From Chitinophagaceae bacterium (GTDB taxonomy: Bacteria; Bacteroidota; Bacteroidia; Chitinophagales; Chitinophagaceae), in NCBI GenBank assembly GCA_019752045.1, contig JAIEMP010000015.1, positions 1 to 64,000 of the forward strand: a stretch of 64,000 nt of DNA, in the 5' to 3' direction. This document shows positions 26,170 through 34,297 of this stretch, one piece after another (position 1 is the stretch's first letter; the number at the start of each line of letters is the position of its first letter). Under the pieces are notes generated by a model. That model saw only the letters and a program-made list of their open reading frames with translations. It did not search any database and had not been told where the DNA came from. The position numbers were made by a program, and so were the translations under genes.

Positions 26170-27270
26170 ATGGGTTTAAAAGCAGGTATTGTGGGTTTGC
26201 CAAACGTTGGAAAGTCAACCTTATTCAACGCCGTTAGTAACAGCGCCAAAGCACAGGCAAGTAATTATCGTTTTTGTACCATTGAACCCAATGTGGGTTT
26301 GGTTGATGTGCCTGATGCACGTATTGATAAACTGGCCGAGCTGGTTGTGCCCGACCGCACTGTTCCTACACAAATAGAGATCGTTGATATTGCCGGACTG
26401 GTAAAAGGCGCAAGCAAAGGCGAAGGTTTGGGTAATAAGTTTCTTGCAAACATCCGTGAAGTGGATGCAATCATTCATGTGATCTGTTGTTTTGAAGATG
26501 AGAATGTATTGCGTGAAGAAGGTGCCATTAACCCGGTGAGTGATAAAGAAATTATTGATACTGAATTACAGTTAAAAGATCTTGATACGGTTGATAAAAA
26601 AATTCAGCGTATAGAAAAGCAGGCACGAGTAGGCGATGCAAAAGCAAAAGCAGAGCTGGAAGTATTACTTGCCTGCAAAGCACATTTGGAGCAAGGTAAA
26701 AGCATTCGTGGGTTAGATTTAAATAGCGCCGAGCTGGATCTGATACAGGATTCATTCTTCCTCACACAGAAAAAAGTATTGTATGTGGCCAATGTAGATG
26801 AAGCCAGCATGCATACAGGCAACAAATATTCTGATGCTTTGAAGGCAGCAGTAAAAGATGAAGGTGCTGAAGTAATTGTGATGAACAACAGCATTGAAGC
26901 ACAGATCAGCGAAATGGAGGATCCGGATGATAAACAACTGTTCATGGAAGAATATAAAATGACAGAGCCAGCTTTAAATCGTTTGATCCGCACTACTTAT
27001 CACCTGCTTAACCTGCAGACTTATTTTACAGCTGGTGTGCAGGAAGTTCGTGCATGGACCTTCCACAAAGGCTGGAAAGCACCACAATGTGCAGCAGTCA
27101 TTCATACAGATTTTGAAAAGGGATTTATTAAAGCTGAAGTAATTGGTTACGATGATTATGTAACCTACAAAACAGAAGCGGCAGCACGTGAAGCGGGTAA
27201 ATTAAGAATTGAAGGAAAGGAATACCTCGTAAAGGATGGTGATGTAATGCATTTCAGGTTTAATGTGTAG
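26170..27270 (+). CDS. ychF: Redox-regulated ATPase YchF
   Basis: This 366-residue Obg-family P-loop ATPase (YchF/OLA1) binds ATP rather than GTP and associates with ribosomes. It has G1 GLPNVGKSTLFNA at residues 7-19, the RFCTIEPN switch, DIAGLVKGAS, a non-canonical G4 YVANVDE in place of NKxD (explaining ATP preference) and a C-terminal TGS domain (FTAGVQEVRAWTF ...). Full length and well conserved. Confidence 0.96.
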   Translation: MGLKAGIVGLPNVGKSTLFNAVSNSAKAQASNYRFCTIEPNVGLVDVPDARIDKLAELVVPDRTVPTQIEIVDIAGLVKGASKGEGLGNKFLANIREVDAIIHVICCFEDENVLREEGAINPVSDKEIIDTELQLKDLDTVDKKIQRIEKQARVGDAKAKAELEVLLACKAHLEQGKSIRGLDLNSAELDLIQDSFFLTQKKVLYVANVDEASMHTGNKYSDALKAAVKDEGAEVIVMNNSIEAQISEMEDPDDKQLFMEEYKMTEPALNRLIRTTYHLLNLQTYFTAGVQEVRAWTFHKGWKAPQCAAVIHTDFEKGFIKAEVIGYDDYVTYKTEAAAREAGKLRIEGKEYLVKDGDVMHFRFNV

Positions 27271-27272
27271 GA

Positions 27273-27330
27273 AGCCCCCATCCCCCGCCTCCCAAAGTAA
27301 TACGCCGGGCAGGCCTGAAGGGGGTTTGAA
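27273..27330. repeat. C/G-rich dispersed element after ychF
   Basis: AGCCCCCATCCCCCGCCTCCC, then CCGGGCAGGCCTGAAGGGGGTT. The second half resembles CCGGGCGGGCCTCC at 48720-48732. It lies just behind the ychF stop codon and has partial inverted symmetry (GCCCCC/GGGGG). Confidence 0.45.
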
Positions 27331-27347
27331 AGTTCAAAATAGATTTT

Positions 27348-27376
27348 AACCACTCTGCAAAGGGTGGTTTTCTTTT
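27348..27376 (+). terminator. Probable terminator of ychF
   Basis: Hairpin AACCAC ... GTGGTT (27348-27369) followed by TTTCTTTTT. Confidence 0.6.
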
Positions 27377-27403
27377 TAGAATCGAGTTTATAAGAAAATC
27401 AAG

Positions 27404-27436
27404 ACCCACCCCAACCCCTCCAAAGGAGGGGATAAA
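27404..27436. repeat. C-rich inverted element (CCCCTCC/GGAGGGG)
   Basis: ACCCCAACCCCTCC followed by AAAGGAGGGGATAAA: a short inverted repeat in AT-rich DNA, of the same type as at 7823-7855. Confidence 0.5.
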
Positions 27437-27440
27437 AAAA

Positions 27441-27462
27441 ATCCCCCGGAAAACCGAGGGAT
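27441..27462 (-). terminator. Terminator of rpmE2
   Basis: Hairpin ATCCCCCGG-AAAA-CCGAGGGAT; on the minus strand it is followed by a run of eight T. It lies 40 nt past the rpmE2 stop. Confidence 0.8.
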
Positions 27463-27501
27463 AATGTATTTACTGAGTGGCTCTTAGAGGAAGCGATCAG
27501 C

Positions 27502-27753
27502 TTATGCTTTTTTAGCGTATTTCTTTTTGAATTTGTCGATACGACCTGCAGTATCTACAAGGATATTCTGGCCGGTAAAGAACGGATGACTGGTGCTGGA
27601 AATCTCCAATTTAATGAGGGGGTATTCATTTCCATCTTCCCACTTAACGGTTTCTTTAGAAGCTGCAGTAGAACGGGTTAAAAATGAATAGCCGTTACTC
27701 ATGTCTTTAAACACTACAAAACGGTAATTAGCTGGATGAAGTTCTTTTTTCAT
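27502..27753 (-). CDS. rpmE2: 50S ribosomal protein L31 type B
   Basis: The 83-residue large-subunit protein bridges to the small-subunit head. It starts [17 protein letters not shown] and lacks the CxxC zinc ligands of type A L31, so it is the zinc-independent C- form. It has its own promoter, a hairpin in the leader and a terminator, so it is a single-gene unit. Confidence 0.95.
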   Translation of the reverse strand: MKKELHPANYRFVVFKDMSNGYSFLTRSTAASKETVKWEDGNEYPLIKLEISSTSHPFFTGQNILVDTAGRIDKFKKKYAKKA

Positions 27754-27771
27754 AATTCCTGGGAGTTTTCA

Positions 27772-27788
27772 GCACGGATCAGCCGTGC
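27772..27788 (-). promoter_or_regulatory. Leader hairpin of rpmE2
   Basis: GCACGG-ATCAG-CCGTGC forms a 6-bp hairpin with a 5-nt loop in the 5' UTR, about 19 nt before the rpmE2 ATG. It could control translation, for instance by autoregulation, but this is inference. Confidence 0.4.
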
Positions 27789-27807
27789 ATTTTTTTAAAC
27801 GAAAGCG

Positions 27808-27815
27808 CAAAATTA
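27808..27815 (-). promoter_or_regulatory. -7 promoter element for rpmE2
   Basis: On the minus strand TAATTTTG fits TAnnTTTG, about 55 nt before the ATG. Confidence 0.5.
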
Positions 27816-27892
27816 GGGGGAAATCAGCTTACAGCAAAATGAAATTTAATGTTATTTCCCTCTGTTTACGGGACGGAATCTGAAACAAAAAA

Positions 27893-27961
27893 AGAAGCAC
27901 TGAATTGTTCTTTATAATTGCTTTCGCTCTTATACTTACTAACCCAGTGCTTCTGGAATCA
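27893..27961 (-). terminator. Long-loop hairpin with T-tract between rpmE2 and yajQ
   Basis: Perfect 10-bp arms AGAAGCACTG (27893-27902) and CAGTGCTTCT (27945-27954) with a 42-nt loop. On the minus strand the hairpin is followed by seven T. It may terminate yajQ transcription or be the 3' end of a small RNA. The rest of the 398-nt gap (27754-28151) holds the rpmE2 promoter and leader; I see no gene in it. Confidence 0.45.
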
Positions 27962-28151
27962 GCAATTATCTTTTAACGGATGTTTGCTGCTCCACCACCT
28001 TCTTTTTTATTGCTAAATTTTCCAGCGGTTTTGTATAATAAAAGTAATTCTTATAAACTGTTCATTCCAGGTTTTTGCTTCATTTGATATGCACCTGTTC
28101 AGCACGGGTTTATCCACCAAAAAATCGCAAAAACAGGGGTTTATAAACAGG

Positions 28152-28643
28152 TTATGAACGCATATTTTCAAATTGTAAAGGAATGCCCAGCTCCCAGCCT
28201 TTTGAAGCCTGAATCACTTCCTGCAGATCGTCAATTTTTTTGCCGGTTACTCGAACAATATCATCATTAATGGAGGCTTGCACTTTTAATCCCGAGTCTT
28301 TTATCAGCTTTACAATTTTTTTTGCATCTTCCTGTTTTAATCCGTTACGCACCTGTACTTCTTTCTTCACCAGTTTTCCGCTCTGAAACGATTCTTTGCT
28401 CTGATCAAATGCTTCGGGTGCAATGCCTTGTTTATGTGCACGGCTGATGAGTACATCTATCAACTGTCCCATTTTCATTTCATCTTCCACTTCAATATTG
28501 ATTTTAAACTCTTTTTTGTTGAGATCAATCTTCACATGACTTGCTTTAAAATCGAACCGGTTGGTAATTTCTTTGGTCGTTACATTCACGGCGTTATCAA
28601 GTGCCTGTGCATCTACTTTACTGACAATATCAAATGATGGCAT
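28152..28643 (-). CDS. YajQ family nucleotide-binding protein
   Basis: The 163-residue UPF0234/YajQ protein is a double-ferredoxin-like fold that binds c-di-GMP and acts as an effector in some bacteria. It opens MPSFDIVSKVDAQALDNAVN and ends with the conserved GWELGIPLQFENMR. The earlier ATG at 28703 adds 20 residues that do not belong to the family, so 28643 is chosen. c-di-GMP binding is family knowledge, not shown here. Confidence 0.93.
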   Translation of the reverse strand: MPSFDIVSKVDAQALDNAVNVTTKEITNRFDFKASHVKIDLNKKEFKINIEVEDEMKMGQLIDVLISRAHKQGIAPEAFDQSKESFQSGKLVKKEVQVRNGLKQEDAKKIVKLIKDSGLKVQASINDDIVRVTGKKIDDLQEVIQASKGWELGIPLQFENMRS

Positions 28644-28732
28644 AACAAATAATTTGAAATGAGAAGAACAAAATACGAAGTGTTTCAATGCAAAAATAAT
28701 CATTGAGAAATTAATCTTTGTGTAAAAAAGAA

Positions 28733-28752
28733 ACCCCGGTAGAAACCGGGGT
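28733..28752 (-). terminator. Terminator of the TonB-receptor gene
   Basis: Perfect hairpin ACCCCGGT-AGAA-ACCGGGGT; on the minus strand it is followed by TTCTTTTTT. Confidence 0.8.
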
Positions 28753-28791
28753 CGTCAATCAACATGAGAAATATAGAGATCGTTTAAAGTC

Positions 28792-31278
28792 TTAATTGTC
28801 GCCTCCTTTTACACGGTTCTGTTCATCTGCTGCACCACTTGCTTTACGACGGCCATTGCCATTTACTTTCCCTTTAGACAAACGATAAGTGAAAGTGAGT
28901 GTAGCAACTCTTGAATCACGGTAGTTCTGAAACTCTGCATCAATATTTCCAAACTTGCTTTCACCTTTAATACGCTGGCTCCACAACACATCTCTTACAT
29001 TTAAACGAATAGTACCTTTTGTTTTTAAAACGGGTAAACTTGCACCAACATTCATTCCTCCAAATGCACCAATACGAAACACACCTTCCACAGCTTCTGT
29101 TCTGTAAAAACCACTGATCTCAGTAGATAATCCTTTCTTGAATTTGTAAGCAACCGATCCGTTAAACATGGCTGTAGTTGCACCCATTGTAACCATTGTG
29201 TTATTGACGATACCTGTGAGTTCGTTATTAAATACATTGGCATAAATATTTCCGCTGAAACCTTTGATCTGCTTAAATGCACTCACTGAAATACCGTACT
29301 GGCGCTGGCTGGCAATGTTTGCCTGTTTTACAAACGACTCATTGGTTGCTTCATTCTGCTCTAAAACCTGCTGAATAATATTATTGGTTTTTGTATAATT
29401 CAATGTTGTAGTTAAAAAATTATTGAAGCTGTGAGACAATTCAATGTTATGACTGAACTGCGGACGCAGATTCGGGTTGCCCTGTTCAAATGTGTAACGG
29501 TCAAGGAACTCAACAAACGGATTGAGACTTTCATAATCAGGGCGACGTAAACGACGTCCATAATTCAATACAAAACTGTTTTTTTCATTGGCTGCATATT
29601 GCAGAAAAACCGTTGGAAATAATTGTGTGTAGTTCAACGTAAAGGTTGAGTCGAATGCTGCAAATTTTTGAATGCTTGTGTTATAAGCCAGACCTTTTGA
29701 ATTTCCTTTGGCCGTTGTATTTTCAAGACGCAACCCCAACTGAGCACTGAATTTTTTGCTGAACTGTTTGCTGTAATTTACATAAGCTGCATTGATGTTC
29801 TCGGTATAAATAAAATGATTGCTACGTGCAGAATCAAGAATCATATTTCCGTTACGTAACGTGTCATACACTGCATTGTTATCTGTTTCAACAAAACTTG
29901 TTTTAATACCTGCTTCAAACTTTGCTCCTTTTTTCAAGGGGTGAACATAATCTGCCTTACCGCTGTAAATGCTGATGAGTTGTGGCAGACTGCCTAATAA
30001 ATTATCCGGAATACCTGATGGGTTTCCTGCTGCATCAAAATATTTATTCTTCAGATTTTGAGAACTTGATACATTGTAATTGAGAAAATCCACATCAGCA
30101 GTTAATTCTTTTCCCGTGCTGTCAAACTGATGACGGAAATTCAGGTTCGATCCAAAATGTCTCCAGTAACTCTTGCTTGCAGAAAAACCATTTGCTTTGC
30201 TGATGATTGTTCCACCGGGATTGGCAATATCAATATCGCTGTTATTAGTAAAAGTTCCGGGGTTATAAAATCCGTTCACTGTTGCACCAATCGTTGTCTT
30301 TTTGCTGAGATAGAAATCAGCTCCCAGTTTTGCATTATTCGACATATTTAACTGGCGCATGTGCGATACCTGATTAAATAATGACTTCACTTCTTTACTG
30401 GTTGCTTCAATAAACTTGCGTTGAATGGAAAGCTCCTGAAAGCTGTTACGTTCATTGCGGCTTAATGTACCAAAGAGATTTACTTTGTTCTTGCGGTAGT
30501 TAAATGTGAGGTTTTGATTATTGGATGGATAGACTCCTTGAGAAAAACCAGCCGTTGCCAACACACTGTACCCCATTTGTTTGGTCTTTTTTGTGCGGAT
30601 GTTAATGATACCACTGTTACCGGCAGCATCATACTTTGCAGGCGGGTTGGTCATAATTTCAATCTGATCCAGTTGAGTGCCCTGCAGATTACGCAGATAG
30701 TTGGCCAAGTCTGCTCCTGATAAATAAGCAGGTTTACCATCAATAAACACCTGCACCCCTGCTTTTCCCTTTAAACTGATGTTGCCATCTTTATCAACAG
30801 AAACACCGGGTGATTTTTCCAATACTTCCAGCGCATTGGCACCCGCATTGGTTGGCGATGCATCCACATTTACAACCAATTTATCCGGCTTCTGTTCAAA
30901 CATCGGTTTACGTCCGGTTACTGTTACTTCTTTTAATCCCTTTGCTTCGGGTTGTAAACTAAAAGATGGAACTACGGCTTCGGCCCCATCTTTTAGTTCA
31001 ATTGGTCCAGACATTGATTTTTGGTAACCGATACCGGTTACAGCAACATAATAAGCTCCTTCTTTCACAACATCGAATGTAAATGCACCGCTTTTATCGC
31101 TCATAGCAGCTTTTACAAGTGACGTATCTTTTGCTCTGTAGAGTGAAACGGTTGCGCCATAAACAGGCTTTGACGCTTCATCCTGAACAATTCCACGGAT
31201 GACGGAAGTTTTTTGTGCAATGCCGGCTGATGATAAGGTTAAAAATGCCGCAGTTAGAAAAGCTGAAATCCTTTTCAT
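28792..31278 (-). CDS. TonB-dependent receptor-like outer-membrane beta-barrel protein
   Basis: The 828-residue protein has a signal peptide (1-21, ending GIAQ), an N-terminal carboxypeptidase-regulatory-like domain (about 22-110), a plug-like region (about 120-235, ALEVLEKSPGVSVDKDGNISL and YDAAGNSGIINI) and a long beta-barrel ending in a TLTFTYRLS strand plus a basic tail. It is paralogous in layout to the protein at 4328. Substrate unknown. A palindromic operator-like site (31354-31368) overlaps the upstream promoter region, so it is probably transcriptionally regulated. Confidence 0.87.
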   Translation of the reverse strand: MKRISAFLTAAFLTLSSAGIAQKTSVIRGIVQDEASKPVYGATVSLYRAKDTSLVKAAMSDKSGAFTFDVVKEGAYYVAVTGIGYQKSMSGPIELKDGAEAVVPSFSLQPEAKGLKEVTVTGRKPMFEQKPDKLVVNVDASPTNAGANALEVLEKSPGVSVDKDGNISLKGKAGVQVFIDGKPAYLSGADLANYLRNLQGTQLDQIEIMTNPPAKYDAAGNSGIINIRTKKTKQMGYSVLATAGFSQGVYPSNNQNLTFNYRKNKVNLFGTLSRNERNSFQELSIQRKFIEATSKEVKSLFNQVSHMRQLNMSNNAKLGADFYLSKKTTIGATVNGFYNPGTFTNNSDIDIANPGGTIISKANGFSASKSYWRHFGSNLNFRHQFDSTGKELTADVDFLNYNVSSSQNLKNKYFDAAGNPSGIPDNLLGSLPQLISIYSGKADYVHPLKKGAKFEAGIKTSFVETDNNAVYDTLRNGNMILDSARSNHFIYTENINAAYVNYSKQFSKKFSAQLGLRLENTTAKGNSKGLAYNTSIQKFAAFDSTFTLNYTQLFPTVFLQYAANEKNSFVLNYGRRLRRPDYESLNPFVEFLDRYTFEQGNPNLRPQFSHNIELSHSFNNFLTTTLNYTKTNNIIQQVLEQNEATNESFVKQANIASQRQYGISVSAFKQIKGFSGNIYANVFNNELTGIVNNTMVTMGATTAMFNGSVAYKFKKGLSTEISGFYRTEAVEGVFRIGAFGGMNVGASLPVLKTKGTIRLNVRDVLWSQRIKGESKFGNIDAEFQNYRDSRVATLTFTYRLSKGKVNGNGRRKASGAADEQNRVKGGDN

Positions 31279-31341
31279 GATGATAAGGTTTGATGATGAG
31301 GTTTAATGATTAACGAGTACCTGTCGTTTTATATTACATGT

Positions 31342-31349
31342 CAAAAGTA
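31342..31349 (-). promoter_or_regulatory. -7 promoter element of the TonB-receptor gene
   Basis: Minus-strand TACTTTTG fits TAnnTTTG, 64 nt before the ATG at 31278. Confidence 0.5.
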
Positions 31350-31353
31350 GGTT

Positions 31354-31368
31354 CTATGTTTTACATAG
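31354..31368. promoter_or_regulatory. PadR-like operator palindrome
   Basis: CTATGT-TTT-ACATAG, within the longer near-palindrome GTTCTATGTTTTACATAGTAC, directly upstream of the -7 element. PadR-family repressors bind ATGT/ACAT inverted repeats. No padR gene is in the window; the assignment is inference. Confidence 0.4.
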
Positions 31369-31512
31369 TACATTGTTTTATGCCGAAAGGCCAATATGAT
31401 TGATATTCGGCAAATCCAACTTCATCATTGGACGGATAGCTCAAAAACATGTTACAATTAAATTAGCCTTTTGGAAGAAAGGTGTTATTTGGAGATAAAC
31501 GGATGAAAAGCA

Positions 31513-31536
31513 AAAAGCCTCCTGAAGGAGGCTTTT
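31513..31536. terminator. Bidirectional terminator downstream of lgt
   Basis: Perfect hairpin AAAAGCCTCC-TGAA-GGAGGCTTTT, 21 nt past the lgt stop on the minus strand. Confidence 0.85.
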
Positions 31537-31556
31537 ACATTTCTTTAGTTGAAAGC

Positions 31557-32846
31557 TTAATCTCTGCTTGCTTTTTGTTTGCTTACAAAGTAAAGTACAA
31601 TGCCCAGTATCACTAATGCAAGCGAAATCAGCTCTGCCTGCGTAGGTTGAAAGGGAAGGTCATGGTATTTTGTATTGACCCTGATCTTTTCAACAAAAAA
31701 CCGTTCGATGCCATTGAGAATTAAATAAAGTGAGAAAAGTCCGCCTGCCAGTTTTATTTTACTTCTGGCAAACATCAAAATTCCAAACAAGAGTAAACAA
31801 ACTACAGTCTCATAAAAAGGAGTCGGGAAAACCGGCACAGGCAAATAATTACAATGATCATCCTGTTCGCAGCCCGCCAAACGAACACCAACTTTATTTA
31901 CATTGTGCGGATAGGTATAAGCAACCATCCAATCAGGCAAGAATGATGGAGCTTTAAAAGATGCATGAGGTATATCCTCGAGTTTTAATATTTTGAATTC
32001 ATCCTGCTGCTGAAGATATGCTTGATTTTTTTGCAAAGAGGCCTCAAATTCACCTGCTGATGCTAAACGAACATTCCCTGTAGAATCGGCCACATACGCA
32101 CTGTTAGGAATTCCCCAGTCACCATCGCCGGCAACCTGGCAACCAATACGACCAATGGCATAAGCCAGCATTAAAGTGGGGCCCATTGTATCTGCAAGGT
32201 GCCGTATTGAAATTCCTTTTCTACGTGCAAAGATGATAATGGCAACAGCAGCACAAATTAAACCGCCATAAAAAGTTAATCCGCTGAAAGAGACCAGTGA
32301 ACCAATAGGATCTTTTACAAACTCGCCCCAATTCTCCAGGTTGTGAAAAACTTTTGCGCCTGCAAAACCAAAGATGGCAGCCATTACAACAATATCTCCT
32401 ACCCTTTCGTGCGGCCACACACGTACCATACGCTCTTCGGGTTTAGCCGCTTTTTGTTTATTTTTTTCATACCATCTGAGACCACCAAACAACAACGCAA
32501 GAAAAATACCTGCACCCCAGCTTCCTTGTGATGAAAAAATATATTCCTGAGGATCTACACCACTTCCTGCATTAATAAAGGCTCCAATAATTTTATAACC
32601 CATTAAAAAACCGAGCAACGCATTGAGCAAAATTTCGCCTGTGGTTGCAGGTTTTCCAAATACACGCTTTTCTTCTTTTGGCTGAAGCAAACCTTGTTTT
32701 TCTTTGCGTTGCAATCCTTTTGTAAGTACAACTGCGCCGCCTATAAATGCGAGTGCTACAAAAAAACCAAAGGAGTTGAGGAACCTTGCCCACTCCCATT
32801 CTACACCAAATACTTCCTTAAAGAAATAATACAAGTTGGGATACAT
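31557..32846 (-). CDS. lgt: Prolipoprotein diacylglyceryl transferase
   Basis: This integral inner-membrane enzyme transfers diacylglycerol from phosphatidylglycerol to the lipobox cysteine of prolipoproteins. The signature YAIGRIGCQVAGDGDWG is the Lgt active-site segment (usually GRxGNFxNxE), here with a C and a D variant. About seven membrane helices are visible. At about 429 residues it is longer than E. coli Lgt (291), as is usual for this phylum, with an insertion after the signature. ATG 32846 (MYPNLYYFFKEVFG) is preferred over 32867. Several lipoproteins in the window are its likely substrates. Confidence 0.9.
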   Translation of the reverse strand: MYPNLYYFFKEVFGVEWEWARFLNSFGFFVALAFIGGAVVLTKGLQRKEKQGLLQPKEEKRVFGKPATTGEILLNALLGFLMGYKIIGAFINAGSGVDPQEYIFSSQGSWGAGIFLALLFGGLRWYEKNKQKAAKPEERMVRVWPHERVGDIVVMAAIFGFAGAKVFHNLENWGEFVKDPIGSLVSFSGLTFYGGLICAAVAIIIFARRKGISIRHLADTMGPTLMLAYAIGRIGCQVAGDGDWGIPNSAYVADSTGNVRLASAGEFEASLQKNQAYLQQQDEFKILKLEDIPHASFKAPSFLPDWMVAYTYPHNVNKVGVRLAGCEQDDHCNYLPVPVFPTPFYETVVCLLLFGILMFARSKIKLAGGLFSLYLILNGIERFFVEKIRVNTKYHDLPFQPTQAELISLALVILGIVLYFVSKQKASRD

Positions 32847-32926
32847 GCTGTAAAAATTGAGTTGCAATGATACTTTAAATTAATTGGATTGCTCACGCCT
32901 TCCCTTTAAACTGCTTCTGAATAAAA

Positions 32927-32953
32927 ATTCCCCCGATAGAATACCGGGGGAAT
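32927..32953 (-). terminator. Terminator of the bacilliredoxin gene
   Basis: Hairpin ATTCCCCCG ... CGGGGGAAT; minus-strand side is followed by TTTTTAT. Confidence 0.8.
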
Positions 32954-32990
32954 AACTCTGCTATGAACAAAGCTGAAAAATGCAGAGTCA

Positions 32991-33407
32991 TCAGTTACAA
33001 TGCTCTTCAAATGCACCTATCAGGTTTTGTGCAATCATTTGTGCAGGACGCCCTTCAATATTATGGCGCTCAATAAAATGAACAAGCTGTCCATCTTTAA
33101 ATAATGCAATGGCGGGTGAACTGGGAGGATAAGGCAACAGATGTTCACGAATTTTTTTTACAGCGTCTGTATCAAAACCCGCAAAGCTGGTGAGCAAATG
33201 ATCCGGACGTTTGCTGCTGTTGTTTACAGCCATTAAAACACCCGGTCTTGCACTACCTGCTGCACATCCGCATACTGAATTAATAAATACTAAACTGGTT
33301 CCTTTTTGTGTTAAAGCAGCATCAACCGATTCTGCTGTAAGCAATTCATCAAAACCTCCTTCTGTCATTTCACCCTTCATGGGAATTACTATTTCTGCTG
33401 GATACAT
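32991..33407 (-). CDS. BrxA/BrxB-family bacilliredoxin
   Basis: The 138-residue thioredoxin-fold protein carries the bacilliredoxin C-G-C active site (INSVCGCAAGSARPG, C46 and C48) in place of CxxC. Bacilliredoxins reduce mixed disulfides of bacillithiol and protein thiols. Whether this organism makes bacillithiol cannot be told here. Full length for the family. It is divergent from hsp20; both may respond to stress. Confidence 0.9.
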   Translation of the reverse strand: MYPAEIVIPMKGEMTEGGFDELLTAESVDAALTQKGTSLVFINSVCGCAAGSARPGVLMAVNNSSKRPDHLLTSFAGFDTDAVKKIREHLLPYPPSSPAIALFKDGQLVHFIERHNIEGRPAQMIAQNLIGAFEEHCN

Positions 33408-33434
33408 GTTGAAATTTGTTTTTAAAATTCAGTA

Positions 33435-33468
33435 CAAAATTATATGAATTGTTCTAACTCTAATCAAA
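33435..33468 (-). promoter_or_regulatory. Promoter of the bacilliredoxin gene
   Basis: On the minus strand a TTTG at -33 position (33465-33468) precedes TAATTTTG (33435-33442) by 22 nt, fitting the Bacteroidota TTG/TAnnTTTG promoter. Confidence 0.5.
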
Positions 33469-33488
33469 ACAGGAAATTTTGTCGCATT

Positions 33489-33502
33489 AGTTTGTACAAA
33501 CT
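33489..33502. promoter_or_regulatory. Perfect 14-bp palindrome between brxA-like gene and hsp20
   Basis: AGTTTGTACAAACT is fully self-complementary and sits in the 207-nt divergent intergenic region. It is operator-like; the cognate regulator is unknown. Confidence 0.4.
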
Positions 33503-33614
33503 TGTCTTTCTGTCTGTAAAATTTTACATAACTGGAACTTATGACTTATAAAATCGTGTTGGTTTATCATTTGATCATCCCATACCATCATTAACATTAA
33601 AAAAAATAAATATT

Positions 33615-34046
33615 ATGACACTCTTAAAAATTCAAAACCCCGTTCAAAAAAATGTTCACTCGTTTATTGATGAGTTGTTTAATGAACTTCCGGCTTTTGG
33701 CAAAACTATCACTCAATCATTTTCACCTGCCGTAAATATTCTGGAGACCAAAGAAGCCTATCATCTGGAGATTATTGCGCCCGGAAGAAATAAAGAAGAC
33801 TTTAAACTGTCTGTTGATAAAGGCTTACTGACTGTTGCGTATGAAAAAAAAGAAGAAGTTGCCAATGAAGATGTAAAAGTGGTTCGCAGAGAATTTTCAT
33901 TCCCAGCTTTTAAACGCAGCTTTACCATTGATGATAAAATTAATACCGAGGCAATAGAAGCAAAATATGAAAATGGTTTGCTGAAACTGTTACTTCCAAA
34001 ACATGCAGAAGTGAAGCAACCTGTAAAAAATATTTCCGTTCAGTAA
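33615..34046 (+). CDS. Hsp20/alpha-crystallin family small heat-shock protein
   Basis: The 143-residue chaperone has a short N-terminal arm, an alpha-crystallin domain (about 35-130: SPAVNILETKEAYHLEIIAPG through AKYENGLLKLLLPK) and a C-terminal tail ending N-I-S-V-Q, close to the IxI/V anchoring motif. It binds unfolding proteins as an ATP-independent holdase. Single gene with a strong terminator. Confidence 0.93.
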   Translation: MTLLKIQNPVQKNVHSFIDELFNELPAFGKTITQSFSPAVNILETKEAYHLEIIAPGRNKEDFKLSVDKGLLTVAYEKKEEVANEDVKVVRREFSFPAFKRSFTIDDKINTEAIEAKYENGLLKLLLPKHAEVKQPVKNISVQ

Positions 34047-34088
34047 TGAACGAATGAAGCTTAATCATAGCAGTTGGTTTTGGTTTAT

Positions 34089-34114
34089 AAACCCGTTGTT
34101 TCTACAACGGGTTT
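34089..34114 (+). terminator. Terminator of hsp20
   Basis: Perfect hairpin AAACCCGTTGT-TTCT-ACAACGGGTTT followed by CTTGTATTTT. Confidence 0.8.
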
Positions 34115-34297
34115 CTTGTATTTTGAGCAACACTCCGGTACTAACGATGATAAGTTTTGAATGGAAAATAAAAATAACATTCAGCACCATCAGATTCTTT
34201 TCATTTTTTTAACAGGTTCAGTGGCTGATAAAAGAATAAAGAGAGCAAAATGGGTTTTACAGTTTGTGATACTAAAGTATCTTCGCTGCAATTGAAT

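Noticed and set aside
27970-28075. Short minus-strand open frame encoding Y-K-N-Y-F-Y-Y-T-K-P-L-E-N-L-A...
   Set aside because: About 31 codons open with no start codon; a 10-codon ATG frame ends before it. It may be a gene remnant, but cannot be supported as a gene.
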